From: Candidatus Uhrbacteria bacterium
GTDB taxonomy: Bacteria > Patescibacteriota > Patescibacteriia > 2-12-FULL-60-25
Length of the DNA stretch: 27,527 nucleotides
Reading direction: 5' to 3'
Assembly (NCBI GenBank): GCA_009691315.1
Contig: SICT01000004.1
Span: forward strand, 1 to 27,527
This document shows positions 12,561-21,066 of this stretch, one piece after another. A model generated the notes under the pieces. It ran no database searches, was not told the origin of the DNA, and saw only the letters and a list, made by a program, of their open reading frames with translations. The first letter of the stretch is position 1. Each line of letters starts with the position of its first letter. The position numbers were made by a program, and so were the translations under genes.

Positions 12561-14378
12561 ATGGAAGGTATTATAGATATGCTCACGCTCTTGAAAAAAT
12601 ATTTTGGGTTTGATGGGTTTCGGCCTTTGCAAGAGGAGATTGTTCAGCATGTTGTGTCTGGGCATGATGCGTTGGTTGTTATGCCAACGGGGAGTGGGAA
12701 GTCGTTATGTTATCAGTTACCAGCACTCGTGCTACCAGGGCTGACGCTCGTCGTTTCGCCTTTGATTGCGCTGATGAAAGATCAGGTTGATGCGTTGCAG
12801 GCCAATGGCATTGCCGCGACCTTTATCAACAGTTCTCTTACACCGTTTGAAATTGATCAGATTCTTCGTGAGGCGCAGAGTGGAAAGTGGAAGCTTTTGT
12901 ATGTTGCACCAGAACGGTTGGCCAATCCATCGTTTCGACAAATTTTGCGTACGTTGCCCGTCAGCTTGATCGCCGTTGACGAAGCGCATTGTATTTCGGA
13001 ATGGGGACATGACTTTCGGACGGATTACCGAAATTTATTTCAATTACGTTATGTGTTTCCGACGGTTCCCTGGATTGCGCTTACGGCGACAGCGAATGTC
13101 CGGGTGCGGGAGGATGTGCAAGCCCAGCTACGATTACAAAACGGTAAACTTTTTCTTTCTAGTTTTAATCGTCCCAATTTGACGTATCTTGTGCGTCCAA
13201 AAAAAGCTTCATTTGAAACCTTGGTTCAAGCTATCACAAGCATCGGAGAATCTTCCGCGATCATTTATTGTTTTTCGCGTAAAGAGACAGAGCGCCTTGC
13301 CCTCAAACTCAAAGCGCGTGGCTTTAACGCATTGCCCTATCATGCAGGGCTTAATGATACGCTTCGCCGTCGCACGCAAGAAAAATTTATTCGTGATGAG
13401 TGTCCGATTATTGTGGCGACCATTGCTTTTGGGATGGGGATCGATAAGCCAAATGTGCGGTTAGTCGTCCACGCAGATCTGCCGCGATCGGTGGAAGGGT
13501 ACTATCAGGAAACAGGCCGCGCTGGGCGTGACGGTCTACCGAGTATTTGTCTCATGCTGTATTCCGCCGGTGATCGTTTTAAGCGTGAATATTTTATTCG
13601 TCGGATTGAAGATCAGGATGAACAAGCGCGTGAACGCCAGCAACTTAATCAAATGATCCGTTTTGCCGAGACGCGAACCTGCCGGCGCAAATTTCTTTTA
13701 GAATATTTTGGAGAAGTTTTTGGTGAGACGAAGTGTGAAGGGTGTGATATTTGTCTGGGCGAGCACGCGCTGTTGGCAGAAGTTGTTTCTGTGGGCGCGA
13801 AGGACGTGAACCATGATCTATTCCAACGTTTGCGCATTCTCCGTCGTCAATTGGCTGATGCGCGCGGTGTTCCAGCCTACATTGTCGCGAGTGATAGGAC
13901 CCTGCAAGAGATGGCTAAATTTTTTCCGCAGTCCCTTGATTCGTTGAGCGCTATTCATGGCATTGGAACGGAAAAGCGCAAAGTTTTTGGCGCGCAATTT
14001 CTCGCGGCTATTCAGCAGTATCTGGCTGAAACAGGTGCCAAGGAAGATTTAACACAGAAAGAAGAAGATATTGTGCAGACAGAATCGGTGAGTGACACGT
14101 TGCTTGCCACGAAAGCGTTGATTGAAAAGAAGATGCCGTTAGCTGATATGGCTCGTGAGAGAGGTTTGGAAATATCCACGATCTTGAATCACATTGAAAA
14201 ATTGGTGAAGCAGGAGTCAATGGACATCACGCATCTCAAACCCAATGCTCCGCGTTTTGAGATCATTCATCGTGCGTTTAAGCAAGCAAATGGATTTGCT
14301 TTAGCACCGGTTCGTCAGCGACTTGGAGAAGATTTTTCTTATGAAGAATTACGCCTGGCGAGATTGTTTATGAAGTGA
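12561..14378 (+). CDS. recQ: RecQ-type ATP-dependent DNA helicase without RQC winged helix
   Basis: 605 residues. In order: RecQ motif FRPLQEE (20-26), Walker A PTGSGKS (42-48), DEAH box (140-143), motif VI QETGRAGRDG (316-325), and a zinc site with Cys374, 392, 395 and 398. The HRDC domain (about 417-490) follows almost at once, so the RQC winged helix found in E. coli RecQ is missing. A C-terminal HTH_40-like region (about 510-555, IEKKMPLADMARERGLEIST) follows. RecQ unwinds forked and recombination DNA 3' to 5'. The start may be ATG 12561 or ATG 12579 (MLTLLKKYFG). The phosphatidyltransferase gene follows by 17 bases. Confidence 0.95.
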   Translation: MEGIIDMLTLLKKYFGFDGFRPLQEEIVQHVVSGHDALVVMPTGSGKSLCYQLPALVLPGLTLVVSPLIALMKDQVDALQANGIAATFINSSLTPFEIDQILREAQSGKWKLLYVAPERLANPSFRQILRTLPVSLIAVDEAHCISEWGHDFRTDYRNLFQLRYVFPTVPWIALTATANVRVREDVQAQLRLQNGKLFLSSFNRPNLTYLVRPKKASFETLVQAITSIGESSAIIYCFSRKETERLALKLKARGFNALPYHAGLNDTLRRRTQEKFIRDECPIIVATIAFGMGIDKPNVRLVVHADLPRSVEGYYQETGRAGRDGLPSICLMLYSAGDRFKREYFIRRIEDQDEQARERQQLNQMIRFAETRTCRRKFLLEYFGEVFGETKCEGCDICLGEHALLAEVVSVGAKDVNHDLFQRLRILRRQLADARGVPAYIVASDRTLQEMAKFFPQSLDSLSAIHGIGTEKRKVFGAQFLAAIQQYLAETGAKEDLTQKEEDIVQTESVSDTLLATKALIEKKMPLADMARERGLEISTILNHIEKLVKQESMDITHLKPNAPRFEIIHRAFKQANGFALAPVRQRLGEDFSYEELRLARLFMK

Positions 14379-14395
14379 TTTTGGTTTAGGATGAA

Positions 14396-15082
14396 ATGCG
14401 TATGCAGCAATCATCCCTTCCTTTTACTGGAGATCAAAAAGTTGGTCGTTCACTCCTGTCTAAGATCGAACGTCGAGCCATTGACTGGATCGTGCCGCGG
14501 CTTCCATCTTGGATCCATAGCTATCATCTGACGCTTGCCACGATCCCGATTAGTCTTCTCATCGTCTTGTTTAGTTATCTGGCCATTCATCATATCGCCT
14601 GGCTTTGGGGTGTGTCTGGCATGATCGCTCTGCAATATATTACCGATGCCTTGGATGGTTCTTTGGGAAAATATCGTCAGGCAGGTCTACGTCGTTGGGG
14701 ATATTATATGGATCATTTTTTGGACTATATTTTTCTCTGTTCCATCCTCGCCGGTTATTCGCTGATCCTGCCCGATCATTTTAAATATCTGCAATTTTTT
14801 GTTCTGATTGTTTTTGGAGCATTTATGGTGAATGCCTATCTCGCTTTTTCGGCGACAAATAAATTTCGTGTCGCTTATCTAGGCATCGGACCCACCGAAA
14901 TTCGTGCTTTATTTATCGCCATCAACACCCTCATCATCCTTTTTGGTAAAACCTATCTCGGCGCTTGGCTCCCGGCCGTTCTTCTTCTCGCCGTTTTAGG
15001 TCTATGCCTCGTCGTGTATCGGACACAAAAACAAATTTGGGAGATTGATATGGAACGAAAAAAGTTGACAGGGGAGGGATAG
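14396..15082 (+). CDS. CDP-alcohol phosphatidyltransferase family membrane protein
   Basis: 228 residues with about six membrane helices. The family active-site motif DxxDGxxAR(x)8-9GxxxDxxxD appears as D84-ALDGSLGKY ... G102-YYMDHFLD110; all four Asp are present, but the usual AR is GK. Members move a phosphoryl-alcohol from a CDP carrier to glycerol phosphate, inositol or similar acceptors in phospholipid synthesis. The acceptor cannot be told from sequence alone. An N-terminal 40 residues precede the first helix. It is probably co-transcribed with recQ. The start may also be ATG 14402. The convergent binding-protein gene ends 8 bases away. Confidence 0.88.
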   Translation: MRMQQSSLPFTGDQKVGRSLLSKIERRAIDWIVPRLPSWIHSYHLTLATIPISLLIVLFSYLAIHHIAWLWGVSGMIALQYITDALDGSLGKYRQAGLRRWGYYMDHFLDYIFLCSILAGYSLILPDHFKYLQFFVLIVFGAFMVNAYLAFSATNKFRVAYLGIGPTEIRALFIAINTLIILFGKTYLGAWLPAVLLLAVLGLCLVVYRTQKQIWEIDMERKKLTGEG

Positions 15083-15089
15083 TTTTATT

Positions 15090-16199
15090 TTATGGATTGA
15101 TCGTCGCCGGTTTTCCATCTTTGATTATTCGCACGACGGCTTTTGATATAACGACGTGATTTGCATTCATGCTGATGTTGTTTCCCAGAGCGCCATTATA
15201 ACCTCGCACACGGGCGAGCGCGTTGGCTAGATCAGTCGTGGAAGGTTTAGTTTTGCCATCAAAGGTTTCAGCCGCGGCAACGATCATGCCAAGAATGTCA
15301 TATGAATTGGGAGTGGCGATGCTTGGATTTTTTCCGTATTTGGTCTGGTAGGCGTTCGCAAAGGCCGGCGTTGGATCTGCGGCATTCACATACCACAGAC
15401 CTTCGAACAATTCTGGCTTATCAGACAGCTCAAATGACTCAATGGCCGTTATAGGAATTTTAATTCCTAGTTCCTTGATTTGTTTAGCGACAATTTCGAG
15501 TTCAGGCGAAAACATCACCATGAGAAAGTAGTCTGGATTTGCGGCTTCGGCTTTTTTGATGGCGGTTCGGAAATCTTTGTCGCCAGCATTTGAAATGTCT
15601 TCTGACACAATTTGCATATCCGTTCCAGCAATTTCTTTTTTCAATTCATCAATGACTGCCGTAATCCCAGAGATCTGCTGTCCAAAGACGGCAAGTTTTT
15701 TGATATTGCGTTTTTTCATTTGATTCACGAACACAGGAACTTCTTCATCTGGCGGGGTCCAATTAATAAAGTTGTATGTGCCTTTGGCAATGTTTGGATC
15801 AGAAGCAATGCCGACATGAATCACCTGAGCTTTTTCCGCAATGGGAGTAACGACTCTTCCAGCTGAGGAAGCGACGGTGACCAAAGCATCCACATGATCC
15901 ACGCTAATTAGTTTTTGAGCGGCGCTGGCTGTTTTGGCTGGAGAGAAGTCATTATCCTCAAAAAGAAGTTTGTAATTATATTTAGTATTTTTAGTTTGGA
16001 GATCAGCTAAAGCAAGTTCTGCGGCATTCTTTACTCCTTCACCTAAGAAAGCTACATTGCCCGAGAGGGGAGCGATGTAGCCGATGGTGATCGTTGGTTT
16101 GATCGTTGGAGCGGCAGGAGATTGGTTTAATTTAACGATGACGAAGGCAATGACGATTACGCCGACGATGGGCAGGAGGACTTTATTGAATTTGGTCAT
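15090..16199 (-). CDS. Membrane-anchored Leu/Ile/Val-type (type 1) periplasmic binding protein
   Basis: 369 residues. An N-terminal helix (about 7-23) has no lipobox Cys, so the protein is anchored by an uncleaved helix. The rest is the LivK/ANL fold: TIGYIAPLSGNVAFLGEGVKNAAELA, the FEDNDFSPAKTASAAQKLI segment, VTVASSAGRVVTPIAEKAQV, and the hinge and second-lobe motifs DFRTAIKKAEAANPDYF and PNSYDILGMIVAAAE. Such proteins bind branched amino acids, amides or aromatic compounds for ABC import or sensing. No permease or ATPase gene is nearby, so it is an orphan here. It diverges from a TrmB-like regulator across 180 bases that hold promoters for both. Confidence 0.9.
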   Translation of the reverse strand: MTKFNKVLLPIVGVIVIAFVIVKLNQSPAAPTIKPTITIGYIAPLSGNVAFLGEGVKNAAELALADLQTKNTKYNYKLLFEDNDFSPAKTASAAQKLISVDHVDALVTVASSAGRVVTPIAEKAQVIHVGIASDPNIAKGTYNFINWTPPDEEVPVFVNQMKKRNIKKLAVFGQQISGITAVIDELKKEIAGTDMQIVSEDISNAGDKDFRTAIKKAEAANPDYFLMVMFSPELEIVAKQIKELGIKIPITAIESFELSDKPELFEGLWYVNAADPTPAFANAYQTKYGKNPSIATPNSYDILGMIVAAAETFDGKTKPSTTDLANALARVRGYNGALGNNISMNANHVVISKAVVRIIKDGKPATINP

Positions 16200-16237
16200 A
16201 AGACGTTAAGAGAATGAATGAATAATAATTAGATAGA

Positions 16238-16266
16238 AGAATATCATGGGTTTAGCCATTTGTCAA
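16238..16266 (-). promoter_or_regulatory. Promoter of the binding-protein gene
   Basis: On the minus strand TTGACA (16261-16266), 17-base spacer, TATTCT (16238-16243); the leader would be about 30 bases. Confidence 0.75.
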
Positions 16267-16279
16267 TCTATACTGACAA
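16260..16279. promoter_or_regulatory. Inverted repeat TTGTCA-N8-TGACAA, candidate operator
   Basis: TTGTCA (16260-16265) and TGACAA (16274-16279) overlap the -35 of the binding-protein promoter. A related TTGACAA lies at the regulator's own -35 (16341). The divergent TrmB-like protein is the obvious candidate binder. Confidence 0.45.
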
Positions 16280-16340
16280 TCATTGCTTATAAATTCGGAA
16301 TACCCTTATATTTATTGATAATTATTGTTGATTAAATTTG

Positions 16341-16369
16341 TTGACAATTATCCCATTTCATGGTATTCT
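16341..16369 (+). promoter_or_regulatory. Promoter of the TrmB-like regulator, leaderless
   Basis: TTGACA (16341-16346), 17-base spacer, TATTCT (16364-16369), 10 bases to ATG 16380: the same geometry as the first fic gene. Confidence 0.8.
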
Positions 16370-16379
16370 GTGATTTATT

Positions 16380-17174
16380 ATGAATAAGACAGCGGAAATT
16401 TTGGAGCATTTTGGTTTTACGAAAATTGAAAGTGAGATCTATTTGGCGATTTTAGCCTTAGATAAACCTAGCGTAACACAGATTGCAAGAAAGACGGGCA
16501 AGAATCGCACAGCCGTTTATTTTCATCTCAAAAATCTTTTAGAAAAAGGGATCATTCGTCAGACACGTGATGGTCGACGCTTTCGTTTTGTCGCAGTGCC
16601 CCCACAAGAATTAGCAGCAAGTTTTGATCAATGGACAACGGATTTTAAAAGTCTCGTGCCTCAACTCGAGTCATTGCAACGCGTAGAACAAGACGTGCCG
16701 ATGATCGAAGTCACGGAATCCAAAGCGGGATACTTAAAGGCGTATGATGAGATGTCCGCGCTTCCCCACGGTTCTGAATTCCGAGTGATGGAGGGTCGAG
16801 GAGCTCTTCGAGGGGAATTTTCGCTTTTAACGCAAGAGGAATGGAATCGATTTTTTACGCGCATGGTAGACCGAAAAATTTTAACAAAAATTTTATTTAC
16901 CGAGGAGGCGCTCACGCAGACCCCGCCTATGAAGTCTTTGAACAAAGAAAATACTCGACTCTTGCGTGAGCGATTGTTTGACGTCCGTACCCTGCCAGAA
17001 GCCTCCCTTCCCATTCAGCATCTCATGATGATTTATGGAAATAAAGTGAGTTTTTTTCTTCCAGAGGCCAAGTTAATCGTCACGCTTACGCACAAGGGGA
17101 TTGTTGATACCATGCGCGCGACGTTTGATGCCTTGTTCACCTTTGCCAAACATCGTCCGGCGCCGTGGGGATAA
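16380..17174 (+). CDS. TrmB-family transcriptional regulator
   Basis: 264 residues. The N-terminal winged helix reads LEHFGFTKIESEIYLAIL, then PSVTQIARKTGKNRTAVYFHLKNLLEKGII, typical of TrmB-type HTH domains (about 5-65) in which the recognition helix is NRTAVYFHL. The remaining 190 residues resemble the regulators' effector half (ESKAGYLKAYDEM, HLMMIYGNKVSFF) without a recognisable sugar-binding motif. Family members respond to sugars or other small molecules; in this genome type many copies have unknown ligands. Its divergent neighbour is a solute-binding protein, so a shared ligand is plausible. It probably represses itself or its neighbour through the inverted repeat at 16260. Confidence 0.88.
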   Translation: MNKTAEILEHFGFTKIESEIYLAILALDKPSVTQIARKTGKNRTAVYFHLKNLLEKGIIRQTRDGRRFRFVAVPPQELAASFDQWTTDFKSLVPQLESLQRVEQDVPMIEVTESKAGYLKAYDEMSALPHGSEFRVMEGRGALRGEFSLLTQEEWNRFFTRMVDRKILTKILFTEEALTQTPPMKSLNKENTRLLRERLFDVRTLPEASLPIQHLMMIYGNKVSFFLPEAKLIVTLTHKGIVDTMRATFDALFTFAKHRPAPWG

Positions 17175-17281
17175 TAATAAAAGATTTCTTACGTAATTTT
17201 CAATCCGCAATATGACTGGGTAGAGGTAGCCTTCCTTTTAACGTAGCTATATTCCATCAAATCGAGTAATATACTTTTATG

Positions 17282-18112
17282 ATGAAATCTTTCAAGATAC
17301 TTTGTTTGTTACTTGTCATCTCCCTTGTTCCGAAATCGATGCAGGCTTCAGAGGTTCAAGGTTTTGGTCTTTTGCATCATGGCGGTACACTCAATAAAAA
17401 TATTGAGCTTATTTCTTTTGCGCCCGGAGACGGATCCGTTTCCATTTCTCTATGGGGTCCTCAAAAGGCCTTTGAGGTATTAAAAGCAACAGTGACAGGA
17501 ACCGCTTCCACTTTTGTGGATGGAAAAATTGCCACCATCCGAGACGGAGTAACAGTGAAGATATCTTATCCAAACGCCTTTGTTTTGTTGGGATCTTCTA
17601 AGCAACGAGTTGTGTACACTTCTGCAGAGGATCCGGAAAAACAATTTTATTTTGATGGATCTGTGGGCAGTTACCAATTTTTGTTGCGTCAAATCGTTCG
17701 CTCGACCTACAAGGATCCTTTTCAGACGAAATATTATAATCTTGCAGCGACCCGTCCAAACAAGACATTTATTTCTTGTAAAACAGACCTGGGTTGTTTT
17801 CAAAAAGCGGCTCGGACCTGCGCCTTGGCCACCTGGGATAGCGGGATGCCGCCTTTTTTGCCGTCTGAATTTTCGCGAGTGGAGATCTGGGGCAAAGATA
17901 AAACAAATCGATGCTTGATATATACAAAATATTTAAAAACGGTTGTTGAGGGTGAAGCCGTCGACGACCTGTATCGTCGAGGACTTGATGGGCTCTGCAC
18001 TCAGCAAACGGCTGAACTTGCTAGAAAATATAAGAATTTACAAGATGGCATTATTACTTTCGATGATGAAAAAACAAGCATTTGTCATGGATTACTCTAT
18101 GGGAAGCCATAA
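17282..18112 (+). CDS. Unknown secreted Cys-containing protein
   Basis: 276 residues, family not recognised. The signal peptide is clear: MKSFK, a hydrophobic stretch ILCLLLVISLV, and a likely cut after SMQA. The first half is beta-rich (GFGLLHHGGTLNKNIELISF, SVSISLWGP). The second half has six Cys (SCKTDLGC, TCALATWD, RCLIY, LCTQQ, ICHG), suggesting three disulfides outside the cytoplasm. ATG 17282 lies 9 bases after TAATAT (17267-17272) and is preferred to the adjacent ATG 17279. It heads a run of five same-strand genes spaced by 4-19 bases. Confidence 0.72.
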   Translation: MKSFKILCLLLVISLVPKSMQASEVQGFGLLHHGGTLNKNIELISFAPGDGSVSISLWGPQKAFEVLKATVTGTASTFVDGKIATIRDGVTVKISYPNAFVLLGSSKQRVVYTSAEDPEKQFYFDGSVGSYQFLLRQIVRSTYKDPFQTKYYNLAATRPNKTFISCKTDLGCFQKAARTCALATWDSGMPPFLPSEFSRVEIWGKDKTNRCLIYTKYLKTVVEGEAVDDLYRRGLDGLCTQQTAELARKYKNLQDGIITFDDEKTSICHGLLYGKP

Positions 18113-18126
18113 TATCCAACCCTGCT

Positions 18127-18480
18127 ATGCTTATTAGCGAATTACGTGTGATGGTGGATGTAAAAGACTTGTCTGCCGTGCGGAAGTTTTATCAAAATAT
18201 TTTGGGTTTTCAAGAGCGTGTACTGCCAGACGCGGAAGAAGAAATCGCGATGTTTGAGCTCGGGGAGGGGCGCGTGATTGAATTTTTTGCAGAGCAAGAA
18301 ATTCAACGTTCTCAAAAACTCGAGCTGTCGCTCGAAGTGCCGGATGTGAGGGTGCTCTGGGAGCGCTTGCAAGAACAGGTGACCGTCGTGTTTCCTTTGC
18401 GGCATAATGAGTGGGGCGACACCTCTTTCGCTATCAAAGATCCAGCCGGTTGTACGCTGATTTTTTTCACCCGAGATTAA
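18127..18480 (+). CDS. VOC (glyoxalase/bleomycin-resistance) superfamily protein
   Basis: 117 residues, one VOC module pair. It begins with the strand-helix pattern ELRVMVDVKDLSAVRKFYQNILGFQERV and ends with WGDTSFAIKDPAGCTLIFF, the two signature segments of the fold. Metal ligands expected near the start and end are not all evident (Glu in IEFF is a candidate), so catalysis, binding or resistance cannot be told apart. The start is ATG 18127, 14 bases after the preceding stop. Confidence 0.85.
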   Translation: MLISELRVMVDVKDLSAVRKFYQNILGFQERVLPDAEEEIAMFELGEGRVIEFFAEQEIQRSQKLELSLEVPDVRVLWERLQEQVTVVFPLRHNEWGDTSFAIKDPAGCTLIFFTRD

Positions 18481-18498
18481 ATAAATTCACTACCTTTT

Positions 18499-18852
18499 AT
18501 GTTTTCTGAACCGAAGCGTGTAGAAAAGCCCTGGGGTTATGAAATCTGGTTTGCACATACGGAGGCGTATGTGGGAAAAGTGATTCATGTAGATAAGGGA
18601 GCCCAGTTAAGTTTGCAATATCATGAAAAAAAAGATGAAACCATGTATTGCTTGTCTGGGGAAGCGATCTTAGTCTACGAAAAGAATGGGGTATTGGTTG
18701 AAGAGCCATTTTTACCAGGCACATCTTTTCATGTCTTGCCAGGAATGAAGCATCGTTTGAAAGCAGGTCATGTGGATTGCGATGTTTTAGAAGCGTCGAC
18801 CTCTCAAGTTGATGATGTCGTACGCTTACAAGATGATTATGGGCGTGGTTAA
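18499..18852 (+). CDS. Cupin of the mannose-6-phosphate isomerase type II family
   Basis: 117 residues. The start RVEKPWGYEIWFAHTEAYVGKVIHV is the entry segment of PMI type II cupins. Cupin motif 1 is QYHEKKDETMYCLSG and motif 2 PGTSFHVLPGMKHRL, offering His, Glu and His metal ligands. In full PMI/GMP enzymes this domain interconverts mannose-6-P and fructose-6-P; stand-alone copies may do that or bind other sugars. It belongs to the run of genes starting at 17282. The metal role is inferred. Confidence 0.88.
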   Translation: MFSEPKRVEKPWGYEIWFAHTEAYVGKVIHVDKGAQLSLQYHEKKDETMYCLSGEAILVYEKNGVLVEEPFLPGTSFHVLPGMKHRLKAGHVDCDVLEASTSQVDDVVRLQDDYGRG

Positions 18853-18871
18853 ATAAAAACCAAAGATCATT

Positions 18872-19597
18872 ATGGAAGCCATTCTTTTTTCTTTTATTAG
18901 TTTTATTTCCACCTTCTGTGGCGGATTATTTGGTATTCGTTATCGCGATCGTTTACACTTAATCATTAGTTTTACGGCCGGCGTTTTGATTGCCGTGTGT
19001 TTTTTTGATATTTTGCCCGAAATCTTTTCCATGACTGCCGAACATGAGCTTTCCATTACCCCGGCCATGATCGCGCTGATCGCCGGATTTCTGGCCATTC
19101 ATATTTTAGAAAAACTCGCAGTGATCCATCACTCACATGAAGACACTTATGCCGAACACAAGCATCCGATGGTTGGATATGTGAGTGCCATCGGCCTCGC
19201 CTTCCATAGTTTTCTTGATGGCGTTGGGATTGGACTTGGGTTTCATGTCAGTCCGCAAGTCGGATTGTTGATTGCGATCGCTGTTATCGCACATGACTTT
19301 AGTGATGGACTCAATACGGTGAGTTTGATGTTAGTGAACAAGCACACGATTCGTAAGGCTTTGCATCTTCTGCTCGTCGATGCGATTGCTCCGATCTTGG
19401 GTGTGCTTGCGACTTTTATCTTTGTCATTCCAGAACGCTGGCTCGTCATCTATTTGGGTTTTTTTGCTGGATTTCTTCTCTATCTTGGTGCGAGCGATCT
19501 TTTGCCAGAAGCGCACAGCAAACGGAGTTCCTACAAATTAATTGGATTGACGATTCTTGGGATTGTTTTTATTTTTTTGGTGACACGATTCACTTAA
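18872..19597 (+). CDS. ZIP-family metal transporter
   Basis: 241 residues with about eight membrane helices. The two signature helices carry HSFLDG (112-117) and HDFSDG (141-146), the paired His/Asp metal site of ZIP transporters, which bring zinc or iron into the cytoplasm. A His-rich loop HHSHEDTYAEHKH (86-98) lies between helices 3 and 4, the usual place for the cytosolic metal-sensing loop. The gene is 19 bases after the cupin and 4 bases before the next start, so it is probably part of one transcript. Confidence 0.93.
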   Translation: MEAILFSFISFISTFCGGLFGIRYRDRLHLIISFTAGVLIAVCFFDILPEIFSMTAEHELSITPAMIALIAGFLAIHILEKLAVIHHSHEDTYAEHKHPMVGYVSAIGLAFHSFLDGVGIGLGFHVSPQVGLLIAIAVIAHDFSDGLNTVSLMLVNKHTIRKALHLLLVDAIAPILGVLATFIFVIPERWLVIYLGFFAGFLLYLGASDLLPEAHSKRSSYKLIGLTILGIVFIFLVTRFT

Positions 19598-19601
19598 ATG
19601 T

Positions 19602-21062
19602 ATGTCTGATAAAAAAAGAGAGCAACTTGGGCAAGTGATCCCATTTCCATCTCCTGATGCGGTAAAAGAGGACGCGAAGCGTTCACCGGCAGAGACGTGG
19701 AGTCGGCGTCAGCGTGAGGTGATAAAAAAAGAGATTGCGAAAATTGATGTGAAGATTGAAAAATTGGAAGATGATTATTATTATTTGATGGAGGCGTTGC
19801 ATGGGAAAGAGGAGACTGATTTGCCGGAAGAGTATTCGGGATTTTTTGAAAAGGGAGTGGAAGCGCAAAAGAAGACATGGGCGTATCGGCTTTTCCATCG
19901 GTTGGCCGGGAAGAGTGAGGAGCAGAAAAATGCGGAGCGCGCCCAGCAGAATGTGGAAGCTGCCCGTGAACAAAATATCGGTTTCGATGCCCGCAAACAG
20001 GGGTTAGAAGAGCAGACAACGGGAATAGAGGATGAGGTGTTGATGTTGCGTAATGAAAAACGCGCATTTGTGAATGCTTTACCATTGGTAGATCACGCCA
20101 GTTTTGATAAAGGGAGGTTGGAACTGATGGATGCTCGTCAAAAACTCGGATTGCGCAGATCGCGAACGGCTTTGGATACGGTCTTAGCAAAACACTCTCT
20201 GAACCAAGCCCGCATGGAGAGTGAAAAAAAAGTTCCTTTGACCCTGGAGCGAATGATCGAATATCTTGGTCGGGAAAATGTGCACGGGCCAGAGGATATT
20301 GAGTACGCGTTAGGCTTCCCGTTGGATTATGATGAGATTCCACCGATCCCATTTTCGATAGATGATTTGAGTAAGAAGGACGAGCTGATTCATGAAATGT
20401 TGATTTTGTGTGTGACAGATCGAGATGGACAATTGTTGACCCCGAAAAAGATGGAAGAGATTTTTCGGCAGAGATTCGCTGATCTTGGAGACTTTTCTAT
20501 GAACAGTAATGCCTGGCATGAGCAGCAGAAATTTTTTCAGGAAGAAGGATTGAAATATGAGTGGAAAGTGGTCTCAAGAGAGGCGAATGAGGTGTACAAT
20601 TCATCAACCGAAAAAAGAGACGTCATTGAGGCGGCGGAACGTTGTGTGCGTTTTGGTAAGAATCCTAGAGAGGGTGCTGTTGACCTGGAGGATCGGCAGG
20701 TTCGCGTGATGCATCCAGCGACGTTTATTTATACAGCGGCTGTTCATTTTCTTGTGACGGAAAAATTTCATCCGGGAAAAGGAGAATTTTTTGGAGAGCG
20801 TATGCGCGCGAGCGTTGGACCGGACAAATACCAGGATGCTTCAGGCAGATATAATATTTGTAAAACAGAAACAGGTGAGGCGGTCGCGGTCTCTTTTGAG
20901 AGACATCAAACACCATCACATCGTCGTGAGGCGGGTATTTCCGAACCCACGGTTTACACATTCGGTTTTTATCCTGTTGCACGTAAGGGATCATGGCGCG
21001 ATGCACCGTTTCAGTATGAATTTAATGCAATTAAGCCAAAGCCAGAATCAAGTAAGAAATGA
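19602..21062 (+). CDS. Unknown 486-residue protein with N-terminal coiled coils
   Basis: Not recognised. Residues 1-185 are charged and helical with two coiled-coil stretches (around 35-65 and 105-160). The central part (190-330) has mixed alpha/beta character (LTLERMIEYLGRENV, LTPKKMEEIFRQRF). The C-terminal 150 residues include MHPATFIYTAAVHFLV and VSFERHQTPSHRREAG, plus TFGFYPVARKGSW. There is no signal peptide or membrane helix, so it is probably cytosolic and perhaps structural or an adaptor. It ends the run that begins at 17282, and its stop is 4 bases from the convergent sensor gene. Confidence 0.7.
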   Translation: MSDKKREQLGQVIPFPSPDAVKEDAKRSPAETWSRRQREVIKKEIAKIDVKIEKLEDDYYYLMEALHGKEETDLPEEYSGFFEKGVEAQKKTWAYRLFHRLAGKSEEQKNAERAQQNVEAAREQNIGFDARKQGLEEQTTGIEDEVLMLRNEKRAFVNALPLVDHASFDKGRLELMDARQKLGLRRSRTALDTVLAKHSLNQARMESEKKVPLTLERMIEYLGRENVHGPEDIEYALGFPLDYDEIPPIPFSIDDLSKKDELIHEMLILCVTDRDGQLLTPKKMEEIFRQRFADLGDFSMNSNAWHEQQKFFQEEGLKYEWKVVSREANEVYNSSTEKRDVIEAAERCVRFGKNPREGAVDLEDRQVRVMHPATFIYTAAVHFLVTEKFHPGKGEFFGERMRASVGPDKYQDASGRYNICKTETGEAVAVSFERHQTPSHRREAGISEPTVYTFGFYPVARKGSWRDAPFQYEFNAIKPKPESSKK

Positions 21063-21066
21063 TATT

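Noticed and set aside
12542..12574. TTGACA with TATTAT as a recQ promoter
   Set aside because: The spacer is 21 bases, and the -10 would lie between the two possible start codons.
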